From NCBI RefSeq assembly GCF_001426375.1, contig NZ_LMEO01000013.1, positions 29,815 through 93,814 on the forward strand: a DNA stretch of 64,000 bases, in the 5' to 3' direction. The notes under the pieces were generated by a model. That model searched no databases, was not told the origin of the DNA, and saw only the letters and a program-made list of their open reading frames with translations. The position numbers and the translations under genes were made by a program. How positions within the stretch are numbered: position 1 is the stretch's first letter; the number at the start of each line of letters is the position of its first letter. The DNA comes from Paenibacillus sp. Root444D2 (GTDB lineage: Bacteria > Bacillota > Bacilli > Paenibacillales > NBRC-103111). Positions 27,491-37,432 of this stretch are shown one piece after another.

Positions 27491-30010
27491 TTAGCTGCCT
27501 TGTCCGTGGCACTGCTTGAATTTCTTCCCGCTGCCGCATGGGCATGGGTCATTGCGTCCAATGCGCTGCTCATCGCCGCGCACGAGCGGTTTCTTCCCGC
27601 CTGCTTCATTCTTCGTATCCACCGCTTGACCTTCGGCTACCGCTTGACGCTCCAGGTTGCTTTGTACGTGAGCCTTCATGATGTACATCGCGACTTCTTC
27701 GCGGATATTGTCGATCATCTCTTGGAACATCTCGAAGCCTTCGAATTGATACTCACGCAGCGGATCCGTCCCGCCGTAAGCTCGAAGATGAATACCTTGG
27801 CGCAGCTGATCCATCGCATCGATGTGATCCATCCATTTGCTATCTACCGCACGAAGAGCAACGACCTTTTCGAATTCGCGCATGAATTCTTCACCGATCT
27901 CCGCTTCACGCTCATCATAACGTTTGCTAACGAGATCTTTGATGTAGTCAATAATCTCTTCTTGTTCTTTGCCCCAAATATTTTGATCCGTAATCTGGCC
28001 TTCTTCTGTTAAGAAGTTGTTGTTCACGAAGTTAGCCACTTCCTGAAGCTCCCACTCCTCCGGAATTTGTTCCTCCGGACAGTGTGCTTTCACGATGCGT
28101 TCAATAACCGCGTTGATCATACCCTCGATGACTTCACGAATATTTTCGGACTCCAGCAGCTCACGGCGCTGTTTATATATAATTTCCCGTTGTTGGTTCA
28201 TTACATCGTCATACTGAAGAACGACTTTACGAACGTCGAAGTTGTTACCCTCAACGCGTTTTTGGGCCGATTCCACTGCACGCGAGATCAATTTGCTTTC
28301 GATCGGTTGATCTTCTTCCATCCCGAGGCGGTCCATCATCGCCATGATATTGTCAGCGCCGAAACGTTTCATCAATTCGTCCTCAAGGGAGAGGTAGAAC
28401 TGTGAAGAACCAGGGTCACCTTGACGGCCTGCGCGTCCACGCAGCTGATTGTCGATCCGTCTGCTTTCATGACGTTCTGTACCTATGATATGCAGTCCGC
28501 CTGCATCATGTACGCCTTCACCGAGCACAATGTCCGTACCGCGGCCCGCCATGTTCGTTGCAATCGTTACAGAGCCTGGTTGACCTGCGCGTGCTACGAT
28601 TTCAGCTTCTTCAGCATGATACTTCGCATTAAGTACTTTGTGTTGGACGCCTTTTTTCTTAAGCATTTCCGAAAGTTTCTCGGAGTTCTCAATAGATACC
28701 GTACCTACAAGAACCGGTTGGTTCAGCTTATGACGCTCTACGATTTGCTCAACAACCGCTCTGAATTTACCCATCTCTGACTTGTAAACAACATCCGGCA
28801 TATCCTTACGAATCATCGGACGGTTTGTCGGAACAATGATAACTTCAAGACCGTAAATTTTCTTGAGCTCTTCCTCTTCCGTCTTCGCAGTACCTGTCAT
28901 ACCCGCTAGTTTGCGGTACATCCGGAAATAGTTCTGGAATGTAATTGTCGCCAGCGTCATGCTCTCATTCTGAACTTGCAGCTGCTCTTTGGCCTCAATG
29001 GCTTGGTGCAGCCCATCACTATAACGACGGCCTGTCATAATACGGCCCGTGAATTCATCAACAATCATAACTTCGTCTTCTTGTACCACATAATCCACAT
29101 CGCGCTTCATAATGAAACGAGCCTTGAGCCCTTGAGTCACGTGATGGTTAATATTCACATTCTGATGATCGAATAAGTTCTCAATGCCGAATGCCCGCTC
29201 CGCTTTAGCAACACCTTCTTCAGTAAGAGCCACGGAACGAACTTTAATATCTATCGTGTAATCCTCTTCTTCTTTTAACTTAGCCACAAATCGGTCTGCC
29301 GCGTAGTACAAGTCTGTCGACTTAGCAGCCTGTCCCGAAATAATCAATGGCGTTCTCGCCTCATCGACCAGAATGGAGTCAACTTCATCGATAACCGCAA
29401 AATAAAGCGGACGTTGAACCATCTGCTCTTTGTAAAGCACCATGTTATCACGCAGGTAGTCAAAACCATATTCGTTATTCGTTCCATACGTAATATCACA
29501 AGCATAAGCTGCTTGCTTTTCCTCATGTGATAGATCGTGGAGATTAACGCCAACCGTCAAACCGAGGAATTCATAGATCTGACCCATTTCGGCGCTGTCA
29601 CGTTGAGCCAAATAGTCATTGACCGTAACCACGTGTACGCCTTTGCCTAGCAAAGCATTCAAATAGACAGGGAGTGTTCCAACGAGCGTTTTCCCTTCCC
29701 CTGTTCTCATCTCCGCGATACGGCCTTCGTGAAGCACCATACCCCCGATGAGCTGAACGTCGTAATGACGTTTACCTAGTACACGTAAACCTGCTTCTCT
29801 AACAACAGCAAAAGCTTCCGGTAAAAGATCATCAAGTTCTTCGCCTTTTTCCAGACGGTTTCTGAACTCAATTGTCTTGCCTTTCAATTCCTCATCGGAC
29901 AGCGGCTTAATGCTAGCTTCAAGGTCGTTAATATAATCTACGGCCTTGAGCATCCGTTTAATTTCCCGTTCATTGGAATCACCAAAAATTTTCTTCACTA
30001 GTCCTAGCAT
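27491..30010 (-). CDS. secA: Preprotein translocase ATPase SecA
   Basis: SecA drives export of preproteins through SecYEG. The 839-residue product has Walker [11 protein letters not shown], the DEAD box [21 protein letters not shown] cut to its core [40 protein letters not shown], the cross-linking and scaffold regions, and a C-terminal SEC-C zinc motif ([16 protein letters not shown]). The ATG at 30010 is chosen because AAAGGGG precedes it and the family starts [10 protein letters not shown]; the longer frame to 30055 has no family match. It lies directly upstream of prfB, as in Bacillus. Confidence 0.98.
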   Translation of the reverse strand: MLGLVKKIFGDSNEREIKRMLKAVDYINDLEASIKPLSDEELKGKTIEFRNRLEKGEELDDLLPEAFAVVREAGLRVLGKRHYDVQLIGGMVLHEGRIAEMRTGEGKTLVGTLPVYLNALLGKGVHVVTVNDYLAQRDSAEMGQIYEFLGLTVGVNLHDLSHEEKQAAYACDITYGTNNEYGFDYLRDNMVLYKEQMVQRPLYFAVIDEVDSILVDEARTPLIISGQAAKSTDLYYAADRFVAKLKEEEDYTIDIKVRSVALTEEGVAKAERAFGIENLFDHQNVNINHHVTQGLKARFIMKRDVDYVVQEDEVMIVDEFTGRIMTGRRYSDGLHQAIEAKEQLQVQNESMTLATITFQNYFRMYRKLAGMTGTAKTEEEELKKIYGLEVIIVPTNRPMIRKDMPDVVYKSEMGKFRAVVEQIVERHKLNQPVLVGTVSIENSEKLSEMLKKKGVQHKVLNAKYHAEEAEIVARAGQPGSVTIATNMAGRGTDIVLGEGVHDAGGLHIIGTERHESRRIDNQLRGRAGRQGDPGSSQFYLSLEDELMKRFGADNIMAMMDRLGMEEDQPIESKLISRAVESAQKRVEGNNFDVRKVVLQYDDVMNQQREIIYKQRRELLESENIREVIEGMINAVIERIVKAHCPEEQIPEEWELQEVANFVNNNFLTEEGQITDQNIWGKEQEEIIDYIKDLVSKRYDEREAEIGEEFMREFEKVVALRAVDSKWMDHIDAMDQLRQGIHLRAYGGTDPLREYQFEGFEMFQEMIDNIREEVAMYIMKAHVQSNLERQAVAEGQAVDTKNEAGGKKPLVRGDEQRIGRNDPCPCGSGKKFKQCHGQGS

Positions 30011-30182
30011 CGGTGAACCCCTTTCCCTTGCATTCGTATCCTTAAATTGTACCACTTTTGACGGTCTTGCCGCAACAAATGACCAATCCTACATCTGTAT
30101 AAACCATCCACAACATGTGAAAAGAGCACGTTTTTACTTATTTTCTATAGTATTGAATCGATGTCCCGATTGCATGCATGAG

Positions 30183-30224
30183 AAAAAGCTTAATTCGACA
30201 GAATCGAATCAAGCTCATTTTTTT
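30183..30224. terminator. Terminator between secA and hpf
   Basis: AAAAAGCTTAATTCG pairs with CGAATCAAGCT, with an A5 run on one side and T7 on the other, so it works in both directions. It ends the hpf transcript before secA. Confidence 0.85.
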
Positions 30225-30259
30225 GTTATAGGGATGTCTCGAGTTGTTCCGCTTTCTTA

Positions 30260-30808
30260 TTAAACAGCCGGCTCAATCAGACCATACTTGCCGTCATCAC
30301 GTTTGTAAACTACATTGACTTGATCCGTATCCATGTTGGAAAAAACGAAGAAATTATGCCCTACCATGTTCATTTGTAAAATTGCTTCTTCCACATCCAT
30401 CGGCTTCAAATCGAAGCGTTTGTTGCGGACCAGTTCAAAGTCATCTTCCTCATCCAAATAAGTGACTGGCGATGTTTCAACCTTAAATAAATCACGCTTG
30501 CCGCCATCTTGGCGAATTTTTCGATTTGTCCTCGTCTTATGCTTACGAATCTGACGTTCCAACTTGTCCACGACCAAATCAATCGACGCATACATATCAT
30601 TGTTACGTTCTTCAGCTCGCAGCAGCACGCCTGTCAGGGGAATACCTACCTCAATCGCTTGTAAACCTTTAACCACACTTAGCTTTACTTGTACATCAGA
30701 TGTAAGGGGAGCTTCAAAATACCTCTCTAGTCTGTTCAATTTCTTGTCGACATAGTCCCTGAGGGCTTCAGTTACTTCAAGGTGTTCTCCGCGAATGCTA
30801 ATCATCAT
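30260..30808 (-). CDS. hpf: Ribosome hibernation promoting factor, long form
   Basis: Long HPF binds the 30S subunit and pairs 70S ribosomes into inactive 100S dimers in stationary phase. The 182-residue product has the N-terminal ribosome-binding domain (ISIRGEHLEVTEALRDYVDKK, residues 1-105), a linker, and the C-terminal dimerisation domain (SPVTYLDEEDDFELVRNKRF, EEAILQMNMVGHNFFVF). Two adjacent ATG codons make the start ambiguous by one residue. GGGAG lies ten bases upstream. It lies before secA, the Bacillus order for yvyD-secA. Confidence 0.96.
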   Translation of the reverse strand: MMISIRGEHLEVTEALRDYVDKKLNRLERYFEAPLTSDVQVKLSVVKGLQAIEVGIPLTGVLLRAEERNNDMYASIDLVVDKLERQIRKHKTRTNRKIRQDGGKRDLFKVETSPVTYLDEEDDFELVRNKRFDLKPMDVEEAILQMNMVGHNFFVFSNMDTDQVNVVYKRDDGKYGLIEPAV

Positions 30809-30896
30809 AGTTAAACATCTCCCTTCCTTCTTACATTATACTACATTCAACCCCCATCTTCATAATTCCTTTAAATTCCGAGCATACTATTTACGC

Positions 30897-30928
30897 AAAA
30901 AAACACCCCAGAAATATGTCCCAGGGTG
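30897..30928 (-). terminator. Terminator of the cold-shock gene
   Basis: On minus a CACCC/GGGTG stem with a few inner pairs is followed by T7. The stem is imperfect. Confidence 0.6.
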
Positions 30929-30976
30929 CTAATTAGTTCATAGATGTATTAAACCGGCACAAAACGTACCGGAAGC

Positions 30977-31174
30977 TTATATTCTGCTTACATTAGCGGC
31001 TTGCGGTCCACGTGCGCCTTCTACGATGTCAAACTCTACAGCCTGACCTTCGTCTAACGTTTTGAAGCCTTCTGATTGAATCGCTGAGAAATGCACGAAT
31101 ACATCCCCGCCATCTTCACGCTCAATGAAACCATAACCTTTTTCTGCGTTAAACCATTTTACTTTACCTTGCAT
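30977..31174 (-). CDS. Cold-shock protein, CspB type
   Basis: The 65-residue product is an RNA-binding OB-fold protein with both nucleic-acid motifs intact (KGYGFIE and VFVHFSAI). Such proteins act as RNA chaperones in cold or in stationary phase. It starts [20 protein letters not shown] precedes the ATG at 31174 and a GTG nine bases earlier is less likely. The region upstream is long and has no gene for 393 bases, in keeping with the long leader usual for csp genes. Confidence 0.95.
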   Translation of the reverse strand: MQGKVKWFNAEKGYGFIEREDGGDVFVHFSAIQSEGFKTLDEGQAVEFDIVEGARGPQAANVSRI

Positions 31175-31312
31175 AACGTACACATTCCTTTCGTTTTAAA
31201 AAGTAATAAAATGTAAGCCCTTACTTTTCGACTATATCACCAGCCCGCTTGACCTGTCAATTTCTAACTTACCATTTGATGAAATATTTTGAAAATTCGG
31301 GTATATACAAGC

Positions 31313-31406
31313 CGTGGATAAGTGCAGAATTTGTAGAACATTGTCGTATCGGGCTTTTTACAACTTATTAACAAAGTTATGCACAGAGTTGTGCACATTA
31401 TCCACA
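31313..31406. promoter_or_regulatory. Second cluster of DnaA-box-like sites
   Basis: In the csp-methyltransferase gap (31175-31567) are TTATCCACA at 31398 (exact), TTATGCACA at 31377 (one change), TTGTGCACA at 31389 and TTATTAACA at 31365 (two changes each), and TTATCCACG on minus at 31313-31321 (one change). Four of the five are packed at 9-12 base spacing. The gap otherwise shows only the promoter noted next. Confidence 0.45.
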
Positions 31407-31469
31407 GCGTTCTATAACTAGGCCATTGAATCTTTAAACGATATCTTAAATGGATTATTACTCAGCTAT

Positions 31470-31502
31470 TACGTTGACTTGTTTGATTGCCGATATTAAA
31501 TA
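31470..31502 (+). promoter_or_regulatory. Possible sigma-D promoter for the methyltransferase-glycosyltransferase pair
   Basis: GCCGATAT at 31489-31496 is a perfect sigma-D -10. The -35 position 15 bases before it reads TACG rather than TAAA, so the match is partial. A sigma-A reading (TTGACT, 17 bases, TAAATA) overlaps it and has a poor -10. Confidence 0.35.
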
Positions 31503-31567
31503 AACACCTGTAATATTTGAAATGTCAATAATACGTAAGAGAAAACAACATACTTAAGGAGAATACT

Positions 31568-32593
31568 ATGACAGATTGGGTTTCCTTGTTTAAAGAGGCT
31601 GAAGGATTACTAAGAATTAGGGATGAGCAAGCATTGACAATATATCTTGAAATTATCGATAACAATCAGCAACTCTCTGCCATATCTTGCTATCGGATAG
31701 GAGAGATATATAACCGACTTCGTGACCCTATCTCTTCCTTTCAATACTTCCGAACAGCTTTTGAAAAAAATCCTCGGCTAAGTCAAATACTTTTAAAAGA
31801 AGATCATCCTGCTTACACATACAATTACATGGAACCACAAGAAAATCATATTGAAAATTGCCCTCTGTGTGGAGAAAAAGGCCATCCATACGCCACTTAC
31901 AATACTACGACTTCAATGGATTTCATCCCAGGTTTTCACCCAATCCGACTCTGGATGTGCTGTGATTCATGTCATCACTTATTCGCATTTAACTATCCTG
32001 TAAACCTTGGCGAGCTTCTCGCTAATAGTGCTTTTGATTTCAATTTAAGCCCAAAAACAACATTCTTCCCAACCATCAGTCAAATGATGAGGAATTTAAC
32101 TTTTATAGCTCCGGGAGACCGTTTACTTGAGGTTGGTGTAGGTGCAGGTGAATTATCAGCGGTCGCAAAGGAATTCATGTTTAACGTTACAGGATTAGAT
32201 ATACGACCTCCCTATGCAGAAGCTGTTACCAATATGCTTGATATTCTAGTTTACACGGTAGATTTCCTAGAATTCGAAACCGAGGAAAAATTTGACGTTT
32301 TGATTATGGGCGATGTCATAGAACACATGTTTGATCCTATTCAAGCTATAAGTAAAGCACATTCGCTTCTTAATGACAAAGGTGTCCTTTGGATTTCTAC
32401 ACCCAATTTCGAAAGCGCGTTTTCCATGGTAAAAAAAGATACTGACCCTATGTGGAGAATTGTTGAGCATTTAAATTACTTTTCCTTCCGTTCTCTCAAA
32501 AAATGGTTGGATATTTTGGGCTTTGAGGTAGTGGATTACAATGTTTCGGGCCACTATAACGGGTCTATGGAGGTTACCGCTATAAAAAAATAA
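31568..32593 (+). CDS. Class I SAM-dependent methyltransferase with N-terminal TPR-like helices and a zinc ribbon
   Basis: The first ~85 residues look like a TPR-type helical region (ISCYRIGEIYNRLRDPISSFQYFRTAFEKNP). A CPLCG...CCDSC four-cysteine motif, a likely zinc ribbon, follows at about residues 99-137. The methyltransferase core has motif I LLEVGVGAGELSAVAKE, the acidic LDIRPPYA and DVLIMGDVIEHMFDP. This build is found in sugar and surface-polymer methyltransferases encoded next to glycosyltransferases. The next gene, 88 bases on, is a TPR-glycosyltransferase, so both may modify the same target. The substrate is not known; flagellin or a surface protein is a guess. Confidence 0.85.
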   Translation: MTDWVSLFKEAEGLLRIRDEQALTIYLEIIDNNQQLSAISCYRIGEIYNRLRDPISSFQYFRTAFEKNPRLSQILLKEDHPAYTYNYMEPQENHIENCPLCGEKGHPYATYNTTTSMDFIPGFHPIRLWMCCDSCHHLFAFNYPVNLGELLANSAFDFNLSPKTTFFPTISQMMRNLTFIAPGDRLLEVGVGAGELSAVAKEFMFNVTGLDIRPPYAEAVTNMLDILVYTVDFLEFETEEKFDVLIMGDVIEHMFDPIQAISKAHSLLNDKGVLWISTPNFESAFSMVKKDTDPMWRIVEHLNYFSFRSLKKWLDILGFEVVDYNVSGHYNGSMEVTAIKK

Positions 32594-32681
32594 ACAAACA
32601 GTTCAGTATTCTTAATTACGTTGAATTTAGAACTAATATTTGCTTTAAAAACCTGACTATTTAAATCCTTGGAGGAAATCA

Positions 32682-34595
32682 ATGAACCCCCTTCTTTCTC
32701 TCTGTATGATCGTTAAAAATGAAGAAAAAGTGCTTGAACGATGCCTTCTTAGCGTCAAAACACTAGTCGATGAAATTATTATTGTCGATACGGGGTCAAT
32801 AGATCAAACCAAAGCAATTGCAGCCCGCCATACGGACAAAGTATATGATTTTTCGTGGATGAACGATTTCTCTGCTGCACGAAACGAGTCAATCCGCCAT
32901 GCTTCTGGGCGTTGGATATTAATTCTTGATGCAGATGAATATGTGCAACCGGCAGATCATGATAAACTTAGAAAATTTTTGCTGGAATATAAAAGCGATA
33001 GGCCTTGCGGATTTGTGCTGAACATTATGAATTTTGGTGGCAGCGGAAATGACGAATCGAATGTAACGGAATCGACGGGAGCGCGCTTGTTCCTCAACGC
33101 TCAATCCATTCGATATATTGAACCGATTCATGAGCAGTTAACATCCGACTTCGGTACACCTTTATTCACACCTTATCCGTTCCTGATTTTCCACACTGGC
33201 TACACAGTACAGGTTGTTCAGGAAAAAAACAAATCGGAACGAAATTTATCGATATTGGAGAAAATGAATGCGGGCGAAAAGCGGAACAACCCTTACTTCT
33301 GCTTCGTGCTCGGCAATGAGTATACAAGCGCCGGACGCGAAGATGAGGCTCTGGATGTTTACCGGCGGTCCTTGGAACGAAGCAGCCCATCGGATACGTG
33401 GTATTTTTATCTGCTCGAAAGACTTGCCGTACTTGAAATGAAGAAGGGCAATTATTCGAAAGCACATGTAAATATTCGAAATGGTATAAAACTACTACCT
33501 GAGCGGACAGATTTCCTATGTATGGAAGGGATTCTATTGGAAGCTCTTGGGCTCTGGAACGCCGCTGAGAATGTATTTCATCAATGCATTCAAATTGCAG
33601 TGGAAGCTGAAAAGAAAGGTTCGCCATATTGGATTATAAAGCCATCATATGGGAAAATTGTCCCCCATCAGTCCATTGCTGAGATAAAGCGTAGAAAAGG
33701 CGATATTACGGGCGCAATTCATCATTGGGTGAAAACTCTGCAACATCAACCAAAGAATTACGCTGTTCTTCAGCTATTAATGGAGGCTCTTCTTCAATCT
33801 GAACCATATGATCAAGTAGCAGACATTATTGAACAACTCTATCCTATTGACCAACCTATGAACAAAGTGTTATTACACAAAATCGCATTGAAAATCGGGA
33901 GTATTGAACTTGTTTCCAAATATGCTTCTGATGTGCTTGAGCTTGGCGTGCAGCTTGACAAAGCCGATATTGTTCAGCAAAATCTGCTGCTTCGCAATTG
34001 GTCTACATCGACCACTTCTTCTCTTCGGCCGAATTCGTTGGAAGATTCGCTTGCTATTGCCGCTGCTATTGTTCATCAAGAAATCTCAATTGCTGATACT
34101 GCCACGGGAGACACCACTGCTTGCACCGCCCTCGTGCAGGAAGCCTTGTTAGCCATTAATAATAAAACTTGGAACAACGAAGTCCTAACGAACCAAGAGG
34201 ATAGGTTTACTCAAACTTTGCAACTGCTTTGGCGTTACGGATATACAGAGATCTATTTGTCTCTTATGCAAATTATGGCAAGTGAAACAGTCCTGAATAA
34301 TATGGCTGACTGGTTTTACACTCGTGGATTTCATGAACAAGCACTTGATCTGTACAGTGTTCTCCTTGAAAACAACTTGCTCCATGCAAAGGGGCTTAAG
34401 AATGTCGGAGTATGGTATATTAACTGTGGAAATATGGAAGAAGCACTCCCATTTCTAGAAGCATCTTTCAAAAAAGAAGCTTTCGTTGACATCATCGGGC
34501 TCTATAAAGAGCACGCCAGTCCTGAAGCTTATCGAAGGTTTAAATCTAGTTACATAGAGCAATTTCCAAATACTTCTCAATGCATATTTCTATAA
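32682..34595 (+). CDS. Family 2 glycosyltransferase with C-terminal TPR repeats
   Basis: The N-terminal GT-A domain (about residues 1-210) has SLCMIVKNEEKVLERCLLSV, IIIVDTGSIDQTKAIAARH, the metal-binding LILDADEYVQP and IHEQLTSD. The rest, to residue 637, is helical with TPR-like pairs (NPYFCFVLGNEYTSAGREDE, EALDVYRRSLERSS, ALPFLEASFKKEAF). Related proteins glycosylate peptides or proteins, including sublancin (SunS) and flagellins. GGAGG lies nine bases before the ATG. It ends at a strong terminator. Target and donor are unknown. Confidence 0.88.
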   Translation: MNPLLSLCMIVKNEEKVLERCLLSVKTLVDEIIIVDTGSIDQTKAIAARHTDKVYDFSWMNDFSAARNESIRHASGRWILILDADEYVQPADHDKLRKFLLEYKSDRPCGFVLNIMNFGGSGNDESNVTESTGARLFLNAQSIRYIEPIHEQLTSDFGTPLFTPYPFLIFHTGYTVQVVQEKNKSERNLSILEKMNAGEKRNNPYFCFVLGNEYTSAGREDEALDVYRRSLERSSPSDTWYFYLLERLAVLEMKKGNYSKAHVNIRNGIKLLPERTDFLCMEGILLEALGLWNAAENVFHQCIQIAVEAEKKGSPYWIIKPSYGKIVPHQSIAEIKRRKGDITGAIHHWVKTLQHQPKNYAVLQLLMEALLQSEPYDQVADIIEQLYPIDQPMNKVLLHKIALKIGSIELVSKYASDVLELGVQLDKADIVQQNLLLRNWSTSTTSSLRPNSLEDSLAIAAAIVHQEISIADTATGDTTACTALVQEALLAINNKTWNNEVLTNQEDRFTQTLQLLWRYGYTEIYLSLMQIMASETVLNNMADWFYTRGFHEQALDLYSVLLENNLLHAKGLKNVGVWYINCGNMEEALPFLEASFKKEAFVDIIGLYKEHASPEAYRRFKSSYIEQFPNTSQCIFL

Positions 34596-34604
34596 TAATA
34601 GTAA

Positions 34605-34636
34605 AAAGGACTGTCCACGTGGGCAGTCCTTTTTAC
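34605..34636. terminator. Strong bidirectional terminator between convergent genes
   Basis: AAAAAGGACTG-CC pairs with GG-CAGTCCTTTTT around acgt. Both flanks have A or T runs. Confidence 0.9.
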
Positions 34637-34642
34637 TGTTAT

Positions 34643-37303
34643 TTAATTAATTGTAAATGTGAGTGCATTACTTGTTTGTCCGTCAGCGTTAACGACGGTA
34701 ACGTTAACCACACCGGAACCGCTGGGTACAGTAACTTTTAAACTCTTCGAGTTCATATATACAGCTGTAGCTTGAACTCCACCAAAATACACCTTCGAAG
34801 TACTAGCAAAGTTTAAACCATTAACATAAACAAGAGAACCTACGGGACTCGTAGTCGGCGACATACTTGTGATTTTTGGCGCCGGAAGGACTGGTCCATT
34901 ATCATAAGTAAAGGTTGCCGATGCTGACTGTGTCGGACTGCTCGGTACTGTAACTTTCAAACTTGTACTATTCATAAAAGTTACAGACGCGTTCACACCG
35001 TTTATCGTTACGTTCGCTCCACTTTCAAAGTTCGTGCCGTTAACGTAGATAACATCTCCACCCGCTTTGTTGCCATGATTCGGTGATAAGCTTGTAATTG
35101 TCGGTGTAACTACCGTGTACAGGTAGCCTTGCGGTAGCGTACCGGTACCGCCATCCGGATTCGTTACCGTTACGTCAACCTTGCCAACCACAGTTCCAGC
35201 CGGCACTGTAGCTTTAATTGTCGTAGCATTTACATAAGTACTGCTAGCAATGTTTGAGCCAAATGTTACAGTTGCACCGGACATGAAATTCGTACCGTAG
35301 ATATATACGATATCTCCGCCCATAACTTTTCCTTGATTAGGAGAAACAGTTGTTACGGTTACTGGTTTAATAGCCGGGAGCGTATACTCATAGCCTTGAG
35401 TAAGAACAACTTCATTCGTAACATTAGTCACTTTCACATCCACTTTTCCAGGTGCGTCTCCAGCCGGAACAATTACCATCAAGCTTGTTCTGCTCATATA
35501 GGTTGTAGAAGCAGGTTTTCCGCCAATCGTTACTTGTGAGATGCCATTTACAAAATTCGTGCCGTTTACATAGATGGTTTCACCACCTGCAACAAGTCCA
35601 GTATTAGGCACAATCGACGTAATCGTTGGTATAGGATATTGAACAGCGGTATAGGTATAAGCAGTTGCCAGCGTGAAGAATTTATTGTTCAAATCCGCTA
35701 CTGCAACATCTACTGCACCTACATTATCACCTGCTGGAACAGTGATCAAAAATTTCGTTGTAGATACATATGTCGTAGACGCTTGTTTTCCGCCTACAAA
35801 TATTGTCATACCAGTTTTAAAATTTTTCCCGTTGACATAGACCTGGTTTCCGCCTGTGATAACACCTGTATTCGGTGTAACTGACGTAATTTCCGGATCT
35901 GCTGTCAGAGGTGCAATATATGTATATCCTCCGCTCAATGTAACTTGTTGACCATCTGTGTTTATGACAGTTACATCGACGCTGCCGATTGCATCGCCTG
36001 CAGGCACCTGAACTGACATTTCAGTGGAAGATATGTAGCTCACAATTGGAGCATTCTTACCTCCGATCAATACTTGCGACGTAGATACAAATCCCGTGCC
36101 GAATACATATACAATATCTCCACCCGTTACATTTCCCGAATTAAGAGCCACTGAAGTTATCGTTAGTGCCGGTGCCGGTGTTGGCGCTGGTGTCGGATCT
36201 GGTGTTGGCACCGGTGTTGGCGCTGGTGTCGGATCTGGTGTTGGCACCGGTGTTGGCGCTGGTGTCGGATCTGGTGTTGGCGCCGGTGTCGGATCTGGTG
36301 TTGGCGCTGGTGTCGGATCTGGCGTTGGCGCCGGTGTCGGATCTGGCGTTGGTGCTGGTGTTGGCGCTGGTGTCGGATCTGGCGTTGGTGCCGGTGTTGG
36401 CGCTGGTGTCGGATCTGGCGTTGGCGCCGGTGTTGGCGCTGGTGTCGGATCTGGCGTTGGTGCCGGTGTTGGCGCTGGTGTCGGATCTGGCGTTGGTGCC
36501 GGTGTTGGCGCTGGTGTCGGATCTGGCGTTGGTACCGGTGTTGGCGCTGGTGTTGGTACCGGTGTCGGCGTTGGTTTCGGGTTTGGACAGTTCACAGTTA
36601 AGTTGGAACCAGATATATGGAATTCTTTGGCTACCAATGACCCATTGAAAGTACTTTTACTTCCGGTTATTTTCATTGAGCCGTAAGGTGCATAGAAAAT
36701 TCCATTATACTCACTATTGCTTCCCGAGACTTCAATATCTTTTAACGAGTAGAAGGCAACGGAGTCATTGCTTGAAGCATACTTTAATCCTGACCCGCTG
36801 ATTTTAATGCTTCCGGTAGCGAAAACAGTTCCGATTCCACTAACCTGACTTCCGGAGATTGTGACGTCACCGTCCACAAAAATTACTCCATTTATTTTAG
36901 TGCTGTTTCCAGAAAAGTTTGTTTTACCATTATACACTTTCGTTGCTTTTTGCTTGTATTCATCGGCATTTAACTGAAACATCCCCATAGGTGCAGACTT
37001 TACTTTTGAGTTAAATGTATTGTTGTTGCCAGATGACTTGAATGAATTTCCATATTCCAATTCATCAATGCTATTCTTGCTTCCGGCAACCACGACATTC
37101 CCGTTAATGTGAGCTTTACCATTGATACTGTTACCTGAGCCTGTTAAAGAGAATGTTTGATTCGGATCCCCTGCAAAGAGTGCATAGTCAAAAATGTTCT
37201 TCGCTTCACTTGCGTGCACCTCGTCCGCCAAAACCGTGTTGAGGGGCATTAATGCTAAACATACTACTAAAAAAGCTCCTAGTAATCTATTGAATTTGAT
37301 CAT
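34643..37303 (-). CDS. Secreted surface protein: beta-helix-like head, Pro-Thr linker, six TIG repeats
   Basis: The 886-residue product has a signal peptide ([20 protein letters not shown]), then a region to about residue 235 of repeated SGS/SGN and G-rich strands ([40 protein letters not shown]), which looks like a beta-helix of the polymer-forming type. A linker of about 140 residues of TPAPTPDP repeats follows, then six IPT/TIG domains with the mark GG..VYVNGTNF. No LPXTG or SLH anchor is seen. Its last ~410 residues are nearly identical to those of the next upstream protein. A c-di-GMP-I riboswitch lies in its leader. A role in adhesion or biofilm matrix is inferred from the build and the riboswitch. 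Confidence 0.85.
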   Translation of the reverse strand: MIKFNRLLGAFLVVCLALMPLNTVLADEVHASEAKNIFDYALFAGDPNQTFSLTGSGNSINGKAHINGNVVVAGSKNSIDELEYGNSFKSSGNNNTFNSKVKSAPMGMFQLNADEYKQKATKVYNGKTNFSGNSTKINGVIFVDGDVTISGSQVSGIGTVFATGSIKISGSGLKYASSNDSVAFYSLKDIEVSGSNSEYNGIFYAPYGSMKITGSKSTFNGSLVAKEFHISGSNLTVNCPNPKPTPTPVPTPAPTPVPTPDPTPAPTPAPTPDPTPAPTPAPTPDPTPAPTPAPTPDPTPAPTPAPTPDPTPAPTPAPTPDPTPAPTPDPTPAPTPDPTPAPTPDPTPAPTPVPTPDPTPAPTPVPTPDPTPAPTPAPALTITSVALNSGNVTGGDIVYVFGTGFVSTSQVLIGGKNAPIVSYISSTEMSVQVPAGDAIGSVDVTVINTDGQQVTLSGGYTYIAPLTADPEITSVTPNTGVITGGNQVYVNGKNFKTGMTIFVGGKQASTTYVSTTKFLITVPAGDNVGAVDVAVADLNNKFFTLATAYTYTAVQYPIPTITSIVPNTGLVAGGETIYVNGTNFVNGISQVTIGGKPASTTYMSRTSLMVIVPAGDAPGKVDVKVTNVTNEVVLTQGYEYTLPAIKPVTVTTVSPNQGKVMGGDIVYIYGTNFMSGATVTFGSNIASSTYVNATTIKATVPAGTVVGKVDVTVTNPDGGTGTLPQGYLYTVVTPTITSLSPNHGNKAGGDVIYVNGTNFESGANVTINGVNASVTFMNSTSLKVTVPSSPTQSASATFTYDNGPVLPAPKITSMSPTTSPVGSLVYVNGLNFASTSKVYFGGVQATAVYMNSKSLKVTVPSGSGVVNVTVVNADGQTSNALTFTIN
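36166..36590 (-). repeat. In-gene tandem repeat coding the Thr-Pro linker
   Basis: Units of 12, 24 and 36 bases encode TPDP, TPAP and TPVP on minus. The DNA copies are near identical (GGTGTTGGCGCTGGTGTCGG and its variants), so this region can change length by slippage. It also creates long open frames on plus that are not genes. Confidence 0.95.
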
Positions 37304-37344
37304 GTTACTTTTCTCCTCTCAATCAATTAATAAAAAAAACACTT

Positions 37345-37426
37345 CGCAACCTGGCAATCTTAATAGTTTCTTAGTCCTATTGAAGACCCATGGCTTTGCG
37401 TCCCTACATTTCTATAGGTTTGCCAA
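37345..37426 (-). ncRNA. c-di-GMP-I (GEMM-I) riboswitch upstream of the beta-helix TIG gene
   Basis: On minus the aptamer reads GGCAAACC, then the near-invariant GACGCAAAGCCATGGGTCT, then GCCAGGTTGCG, in the order and spacing of GEMM-I, including the tetraloop-receptor side (GCCAGG). It begins about six bases after the stop codon of the VWA-TIG gene and ends about 40 bases before the next start codon. A T8 run follows five bases after the aptamer; I see no clear separate terminator stem. Confidence 0.9.
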
Positions 37427-37432
37427 ATATAT

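Noticed and set aside
36096..36686. Long Gly-Val and Leu-Ala-rich open frames on plus
   Set aside because: They are antisense to the Thr-Pro repeat of the TIG gene; low-complexity DNA opens all frames.
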